Shown one piece after another: positions 53,995-60,000 of a stretch of DNA of 60,000 nt. The notes under the pieces are model-generated. The model was not told the origin of the DNA and did not search any database. It saw only the letters and a list, made by a program, of their open reading frames with translations. Position numbers and translations under genes: made by a program. This stretch comes from Nymphaea colorata. Taxonomy: Eukaryota; Streptophyta; Magnoliopsida; Nymphaeales; Nymphaeaceae. How positions within the stretch are numbered: the stretch's first letter is position 1; the number at the start of each line of letters is the position of its first letter. Location: the NCBI RefSeq assembly GCF_008831285.2, contig NC_045148.1, forward strand, positions 10,894,183 to 10,954,182, in the 5' to 3' direction.

Positions 53995-55954
53995 GAAAAA
54001 CACCTTCTGAAGGGCTCATAGCACAAGCTTCCTTGTTTAGATATGAGGGATATTCTTTCTATGAGATGTGCGCGAAAGATAATTTATAGGCCTTCTCGGA
54101 TAATATATAATTCCTTTCTTCAGGAGGTGGTGAATATTACACCATGGTGAGTAGTCTGCAAGCTGAAGAAAAAAGTTCAGAGATGGTGAAAAGAAGGCTA
54201 CTAATTTATGTGCATGAAGCTGTGAAGGAGCTGTTAGCCTGTTCTGCAATAGTGCACTCCGTAGTCCTTAAGAGTTTTGTCGTGTTGTTGGTGGCCCTTG
54301 AGTTGGGCGAAAATTAAGTGCCTGACAATGAGCTCATGCAAAAAAATGTCCATAACAAAACAGATTTTTCAATAAAATTCACTTACCATCTTAATGGAGG
54401 AAGTATTGATAGTTTCCTTAGTGGTCACTATTGCAATTTGAAGGCATTAAACCAAATGTTTTATGCCATGTTTATTGTGGAGTAACGAGGGGAACAATAT
54501 GCTTTTAGTGCTAAAAAATATAGATATAAAGAGTAAGATAAAAATTTATCCAGTTACAAATCTCCTTCCAAAAGTTTAACATATTTGATTAAAAGATTTT
54601 ACTTTTTCTCAAGGAAGTTTAAAACATTGAACATGCAGGATACCTGATATTTCCTCTTTAATAGTCTTAACCTGTTTGTGCTTCCGACCCAAGTGACACA
54701 CGGCCCTACAGCCCATTTCCCAGCTAATTGAAGAAGCCAACACATTGGCACCACTAACCAAAATGTATACTTTTGCAAAAGAATTGCATATTCAGCACTA
54801 GATGCACTTCAGGTTTATTTTTGCAAGAAGTTGAGCTAGTATAAGCTCAGAATAACTCAGCTCACTTGAGCTTGTCTAATTCCACGAACGAACCAAATTC
54901 AAACTGCTGCTAAGCTCATCCATGTAATATGCGAAGCTTGAAGATTTCTTTTGAATAGGTTGACCATTGAACGCTCATGGAGTTTACCAACTAGGCATAT
55001 TGCCCACACAGATATGCACATGCAAGAAAACTGCTAGCAGTCAAGGCATAATCAAGGTTTCCTGTTACTTTTGTATACTTTTACGGGATAAGTCAAAGGC
55101 ATAAATCCTTAACTATTCTGAGTTTTAGCTCGTCAGTGTTCTCAGCAAGATGGCAGCCTCATTCCAGCAACATGAACAACATTGACAATCATAGTTGAAG
55201 GGAAAGGAGATGCAATCTTCATTTTTATTAATGAACGTGAAAATCTAGAACACCTAAAAATTCTTCCGAGATACGGATTGACATTGCACTACAACCGCTA
55301 AATCCCTCAACGTGTCAAAGAAGATTGTAAAAATAAGACAAATGTCCACGGAAGGGAAACAAACCATGACCAGCATACTAAGACTACTGAACGGCATTCA
55401 CTTTAGAATGTTGATCCTTGCAGCTGCCTACGGCTTCCAAATGACTAGCAGATTAACATTTCCTGCATCTTAAAAATCTTCGTCCATGCTAAAAACTAGT
55501 ATTGACTTAGCTACTTGTAAAGACACATGCAAAGTCATAGTGAGGATGCTTATCTTTGTAAGTAAGCTCATTAGAGAAGGTGAATCCTGGCATGTACCCC
55601 TTCTTTTTGTGCCAAAATATGGCATAGAAGCTGAGATTATAAAACTAAAAAAAAGGCTACAACAGAAGATGAAGACGTTCAAAGCCAACAAGACTTATCC
55701 AACTTCGTGAGAAGAATCTTCCCTCTACAGTCTACACATGAAAAAGCAACAAGTCTCTCTGCAAATGATGTAGAACTGTGTGCTGGTATGTCGTATGTAC
55801 GAAAAATGAGATTAATACAAAAGCGAAAACTAACATATCAAGTGCGCAGAGTACAGAACCACATATTTCTGAAGGGATGCTTGTCTTATCCGTGTGTTGG
55901 CTTCCTTAATCAAACAATTTCACTGTAAGAGAAAGAAAAACTCCTAACAAACTC

Positions 55955-56365
55955 TTGGCAAGATTTAGATTTCGGATTCAATGTGAGCAACATGTGTTCA
56001 GAGAGAACATGCAAATCGTCCCGCAGCTGGCTAACGGCTATGACAAATCTAACAGCAATGGAAAGTCTCATTCAGACGGCTACAGTCATGGCAACAGCAA
56101 TGGAAAGACTCCTTCAAATTCTTTCCCAAAGCACGACGGCTACAGTTATGGCTACAGTAATGGAAAGTCCAATCAAAATTCTTTCCCAAAGCTGTTATGC
56201 GATACTCATCATCAGCAAATTCAAGCCTACGATTCTCAAACTGAAAAATTAATGGAAGGAGGAGAAAATAAAAGGAAAGATATTATCCCTTTTACTATCC
56301 CACAAAATCCTCCATTAGTTAGACGCTGCACTATATATTGTAATGACACGCATGAATCAAAATAA
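55955..56365 (+). CDS. Gly/Tyr/Ser/Asn-rich repeat ORF in a 481 bp insertion
   Basis: Most of the 136-residue frame lies in DNA absent from unit copies 1 and 2. From MQIVPQLANGYDKSNSNGKS it runs through imperfect repeats (SHSDGYSHGNSNGKTPSNSF, PKHDGYSYGYSNGKSNQNSF), then a polar tail (HHQQIQAYDSQTEKLMEGGE, ending NDTHESK). The first in-frame ATG (55955) is in shared flanking DNA; a start at the Met of MQIVPQ (56010) would lie wholly within the insertion. A low-complexity prion-like or linker segment from a captured exon is plausible. No family is recognised. Confidence 0.4.
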   Translation: MARFRFRIQCEQHVFRENMQIVPQLANGYDKSNSNGKSHSDGYSHGNSNGKTPSNSFPKHDGYSYGYSNGKSNQNSFPKLLCDTHHQQIQAYDSQTEKLMEGGENKRKDIIPFTIPQNPPLVRRCTIYCNDTHESK

Positions 56366-56475
56366 GAAAAAGAGCAAGAGTTTTCTTTCTGGTCGTGGAT
56401 GTAGGTTTACCAAAACCGAACCACGTAATTCTGGTTTTCCTCCTCCTTGCTTTCCTTTTTTTCTTCTTTAACATG
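55995..56475. mobile_element. 481 bp insertion flanked by AACATG
   Basis: Copy 1 reads ATGTGCACAACATGAAG. Copy 3 reads ATGTGAGCAACATG, then the insertion, then TTTAACATGAAG. The 6 bp AACATG is therefore duplicated (55989-55994 and 56470-56475). The ends are not TG..CA and there is no poly-A tail; the right end is pyrimidine-rich. The mechanism is unknown: retroposed exon, filler DNA or a small transposon with captured sequence. Confidence 0.6.
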
Positions 56476-57385
56476 AAGAAAATAAAACTTTAGGTATATA
56501 TATGTACACACGCACAATCGAAGTTCCCAACGCTCAATTCAAACACTAACTTGTGTTTCCTCATGCAGGAGACCGATGCCAGAGAGGTTGACCCTTGTAA
56601 GGACACGTGACAGCACATGTTGTTCTACTCAAAGTGATCTAAACTATGCCATATTGTGGCTGTTCGACATGTTAAATATTCTATGTGGTTCAGTTATAAG
56701 ATCAAATCAAATTCTAGAAGCCGCGAACATATTTTTTAATTGTTTTTCCGGTAAAAACTTTTAACCAAAGAAACGAATTAATTTTAATATAAAAAGCCAC
56801 TGTTCTAGAATATTTGTTAACTAATTAAAGCTTGTTCCCTAGAAAATATTTCAGATGGCATGCATTAAAGCTTAATATAGAAGGTAACATAAAATCCTAT
56901 TTGCCCCGGGATCATTTAATTTGAATAAGAAACCTAGTTGCAATTTGATTTAAAACTAAAGCATGACTTTCAATTCCAGATTTTCAAATGTTGGTGCGTA
57001 GTTTCCAGCCTAATTAAACAGCAAAAGCAAGGGGGAGAAATTTTGCTTGGGCGAATTAATTCTTCATTTAACCCACGTTGATGCATATTGCAATTCCATT
57101 GCCACGTGGTCGGTAGACTACATATGATCGAGCATTGGGTTGATAAAAATGGGGAAGAGTGAGCAAAAAGTAAAACCTTGTTATGAGCCAGCCAACATGA
57201 GCCAACATGAGAAGTGGCTTTTTGGTCCATGTCGAACCTACCCTGTACACACGACACGACATGGTCTCCGGCCCATTCAACCTGTACATAAAGTACTTGA
57301 AGAATAAGTAGCATAACCGTCTTAAAGGGTGTAGCTTAATTGGTCATATTGGCTGGCCAATGAAAGCCTCGTTGTTAGTTCGATT

Positions 57386-58794
57386 CTTATGTCAGTGTGG
57401 CATGGCAAGAACCTAGTTAACGTCAGCCTTCAAAGCACTGAAAGGGGCATAAAGAGCATTTTTGAAAAAGTCGGCCCGTGACAAGTCGTATCAGAGCAGA
57501 TGATTTCTCGAAAAAAACTTGAAAATGAGAACGCTGCGAAAATATAATCAACAAATGGTTCTAAAAAACATTGGCTTGTTATTGGTGCCCCATAGTTTGG
57601 GCATGTTCTTTGGACACGAGTTCAAGTGATCGTGTTGGTGTTGGTCAGATGGAGATCACACGTTCTGAATACGGTATCTAGGCATTAGGAGCAAAAAGGC
57701 CAAGAACGCCGCTCGCTGAGGAAGATAGGGTGAGAGGCCCGACATGAAAAAGGATTGTTCAGGAGGGCAATGGCCCTTAGTGTCTACATGACTCAAAGGA
57801 ACATGTAGAGCATGGGTTGACAACACATCTTGGAAATTTGATACTTAGTGGTCATTGGATATGTTCCAGGCTTTACTAAGGAAAAGTGCAAATAGTGACA
57901 GAAAAGTAAGAAGAAACTAAGGATGGACTAGCGGCAGAACACCCGATAGACAGCGACGTGGCGGGTGCGTCAATCAGACAGATGAAGGCTCAAATTGAAA
58001 AGAAATGAAGGGGATGGCTGCAAGAGTTTCTTTCATCTGAGGCAAAGTCACTAAGGACAGTGATGATTTGGCGGTGGGAGAATGTTGCAGATTGACTGTG
58101 TGCGGCCCGGCCAATCTAGTAAAAGGATATACTGCTTGGTCAGTTTAGGCATTGCTCAGGAAGCTTGTGGGATCCAATCAGACGCTAAGTCAAGTAGAAA
58201 GCAATATACGTGGAATGTGCAGTGCGGTGGTGCAGCGATGAAGCGTACAAATGCATCATGGTCATCACTTCCTTTGAAAGTGCAAGTCCGCCGCTGGGGA
58301 ATCAAATGGGTTCCCCACGCATAGCAATTGAATACACACGAGGTTGCGCATGTGTTAGAGGCAATTCTCCCGGTGGGCGCATATGTTGCGTTCACAACCG
58401 CGTAGAGTTATGCAGGGATAAGCAAATGAATACTCATCGTCGAGTAGGGTGATGGTCGACCGCCTTATTTAATGACATATAGTCGTCAATTGGCTTCGGC
58501 TGGGGACTTCCTCCGAGGGAAGTCTATCCCCACCCAGATTTCGTATGGATGTACATAGGCACTTGGAGGAATGACGATGTTCTGACAGGGTCTCGTAGTA
58601 ACGGCTTGTCGATGGTCTATATGTGGGATAAACCTGGGTGATGGTATACCAAGTGCGCAACATTCCTCATCTAGTCCACGGTCCCAGAAGATTGATGAAA
58701 GCTTCTGCTATGTTGAGAATTGAGTCAAGCTGGCCGAAGGCTTGGGAAACCTTTAGCGTCGCGTGGGTCAAATAGGATTGAAAAAGTCTTCCCA
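57386..58794 (+). mobile_element. Decayed short LTR element (TRIM-like) inside unit copy 3
   Basis: Absent from copy 1. GTATCAGAGCAGATGA at 57488 follows CCCGTGACAAGTC, resembling an LTR-element PBS region. About 595 bp later a polypurine stretch GCGGTGGGAGAA (58071-58082) is followed by TGTTGCAGATTG, and a matching CAACA end lies at 58658-58662, suggesting a 580 bp 3' LTR (58083-58662). A 5' LTR copy was not found, so it was lost or truncated. No pol domains fit in the interior. ORFs near 58082-58452 lie in the putative LTR and are not called. Confidence 0.4.
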
Positions 58795-59290
58795 TGATAG
58801 TGATACTCTAGTTGATAAATATATAATAGATTTATCTAGGTTCTGAAGCAGCCCTGAACCCCAATAGTGGGGAGATGGGGGAGGGCTTCAACCTTCTGAA
58901 AAAAAAAAGGTTGTGTGACTGCACAACTGTATTGATCCATCCTGTTTGCAAACTTAATCTTGTTATCATAGAGAAGTAGAGCACATGCTTTAGTTTTGTT
59001 TCCTAAACTTTGAAAATACATTACATTTCCTTCATTCTTGGCAAAAGGGTTTTTTCTTAATTTCATTAGAAATTTGATTAACATCACTGAACTGTGTAGA
59101 TAATACACTAGACTAAAGGTTATATAATGGGTTGCATTTATAAGAGGGTTGGATAGATGATCAATTGTCTTGGTTCCTAACCTTTTGGAGTTGAAATTAC
59201 TCGAGGTTAATGCTTTAGAATGGCCTAGCTTGTTGTTATATCATGATGGTCATCCCCTGATTCTCCCTACCCATGATGGTGGGTATGGAC
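58795..59290. repeat. Segmental repeat unit, copy 3 (final part)
   Basis: Matches 5297-5795: TTTATCYAGGTTCT, GCACATGCTTTAGTTTTGTT and ATAAGAGGGTTGG. It continues as ordinary DNA past the point where copy 1 carries the hAT-like element. Confidence 0.8.
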
Positions 59291-59559
59291 TTGTAAATGA
59301 GAACAATCAGGACTGCCCCCCACCCCCCTTCATCTTATGAGGAACCTGGTTATTTGGGAAAAAAAAATTGTTACGCCTTCGGCTGTATAAAGTAAGTCTC
59401 TAGTGAAAATGTATGTTGTATGTACTATTCAGATTCAGATAAAAACCAACTTTTTCTTGAACAACTTGGTTTAGTAGTTGGGTAGCATTCAAAAGTCAGA
59501 CTGGTTCAATTGCTTAATATAAATCTTTTGTGTGTACAAGACACTCATAATTCTTCAAA
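59291..59559. other. Spacer, no feature seen
   Basis: Unique AT-rich sequence; a C-rich run (CCCCCCACCCCCC) near 59317. Confidence 0.4.
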
Positions 59560-59900
59560 ATTTGGTTTATATTAATGCTGCCATGGTTTGCATTTCAAGA
59601 ATTTTGTCAAGGCATAAAATTTTAGTCATTTGAATGCTTTTGGTACAAAGAAATTAAGGTGTGTGCATCGACAAATCATCTCTTCCTATTCCATGCATAT
59701 ACAATGCAAACTTCTTTGAACTAAGAGTTGGAGATTATCAGAAAGCTTGTCTGATGCAAAGCATAAAACAAGGAGCAAATAATTTTGCCTTTAGTATGGA
59801 TGAAGATTTTAGAGATGCATAAATCGTCAAGCTAGTCATTTGAAGGTTGTGTCAAATGTCAACATTCTTAAGTGAATGCTGCTTAGTTGTCATGTCTTGT
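59560..59900. repeat. Inverted, more diverged partial copy of the segmental unit
   Basis: In reverse complement it matches about 2890-3215 of copy 1: CTTCAAATGACTAGC, ATCTTCRTCCATRC, TAATCTCCAA, TTTGTACCAAAA, TGACAAAATTC and GCAAACYATGGCA. It is visibly more diverged than copies 2 and 3, so it is probably an older duplication. It may continue beyond the window edge. Confidence 0.65.
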
Positions 59901-60000
59901 TTTTAATTGAGCCCATCTAGGTGGTCACGTTGAGGAATCCATGTGGGGTTGGGTCCAATTTCAAAAGAAGACCCGACACTCACTTATTAGTGAGGCTTGT

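Larger units (their letters stand above)
53995..57385. repeat. Segmental repeat unit, copy 3 (first part)
   Basis: Direct repeat of copy 1. It has deleted the equivalent of about 2985-3750, including the 92-residue ORF, and contains a 481 bp insertion at 55995-56475. It is separated from its final part (58795-59290) by a 1.4 kb insertion. Confidence 0.8.

Noticed and set aside
58082-58452. Overlapping ORFs of about 80 residues on both strands
   Set aside because: They lie in the putative LTR of the decayed element; no domain and no conservation.

Overview
The window is nuclear DNA of a flowering plant, from a repeat-dense, gene-poor region. The evidence is: Ty1/copia retrotransposons whose primer-binding sites read TGGTATCAGAGC (complementary to plant initiator-Met tRNA), GT..AG exon-like pieces in AT-rich DNA, CAGGGGCGG hAT-type and 'ACATCCCTA' miniature elements, and broken pieces resembling the plant histone methyltransferase SUVR5. 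The species cannot be fixed from the sequence. I saw no tRNA, rRNA, CRISPR array or prokaryotic feature.

Layout. (1) 1-1027: apparent 3' end of an unrecognised spliced gene. (2) About 1330-5796: a 4-5 kb unit that recurs at 49333-53230, again at 53995-57385 plus 58795-59290, and in part, inverted, at 59560-59900. (3) 5797-9060: AT-rich intergenic DNA with miniature elements, a 130 bp inverted repeat and a 60 bp-arm hairpin. (4) 9696-17138: inverted duplication IR1. Each arm holds a small membrane-protein gene and a convergent 38-residue secreted-peptide gene; the two peptide genes diverge from the centre. The left membrane-protein copy is split by a young Copia element (Copia1, 10108-15721). 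(5) 18871-29779: inverted duplication IR2. Its left arm is split by an older Copia (Copia2, 19246-24300) and its right arm by a 3.87 kb GC-rich insertion (25869-29736, probably a solo LTR). A candidate two-exon secreted-protein gene lies between the arms. (6) 29780-35460: repeat blocks, a decayed Tnt1-like Copia (Copia4) and a third membrane-protein copy. (7) 35774-47313: inverted duplication IR5 carrying SUVR5-like fragments. Its left arm is split by Copia3 (36678-45401), whose own 5' LTR contains a long-inverted-repeat element and whose gag contains a hAT-type MITE. (8) 47470-60000: further repeat blocks, unit copies 2 and 3, a Gly/Tyr/Ser/Asn-rich ORF insertion and a short decayed LTR element.

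The unifying observation is that the three Copia insertions and the 3.87 kb insertion each sit in one arm of an inverted duplication while the other arm keeps the unoccupied site. This confirms the element boundaries and shows that the duplications came first. LTR divergence counted by eye (about 2% Copia1, 7% Copia3, 9% Copia2) gives the order of insertion. The best candidates for functional or novel host sequence are the IR1 peptide/membrane-protein cassette, the secreted-protein gene at 25024-25444, the hairpin at 8381-8568 and the ORF at 55955-56365. The SUVR5-like pieces look like captured, broken fragments.
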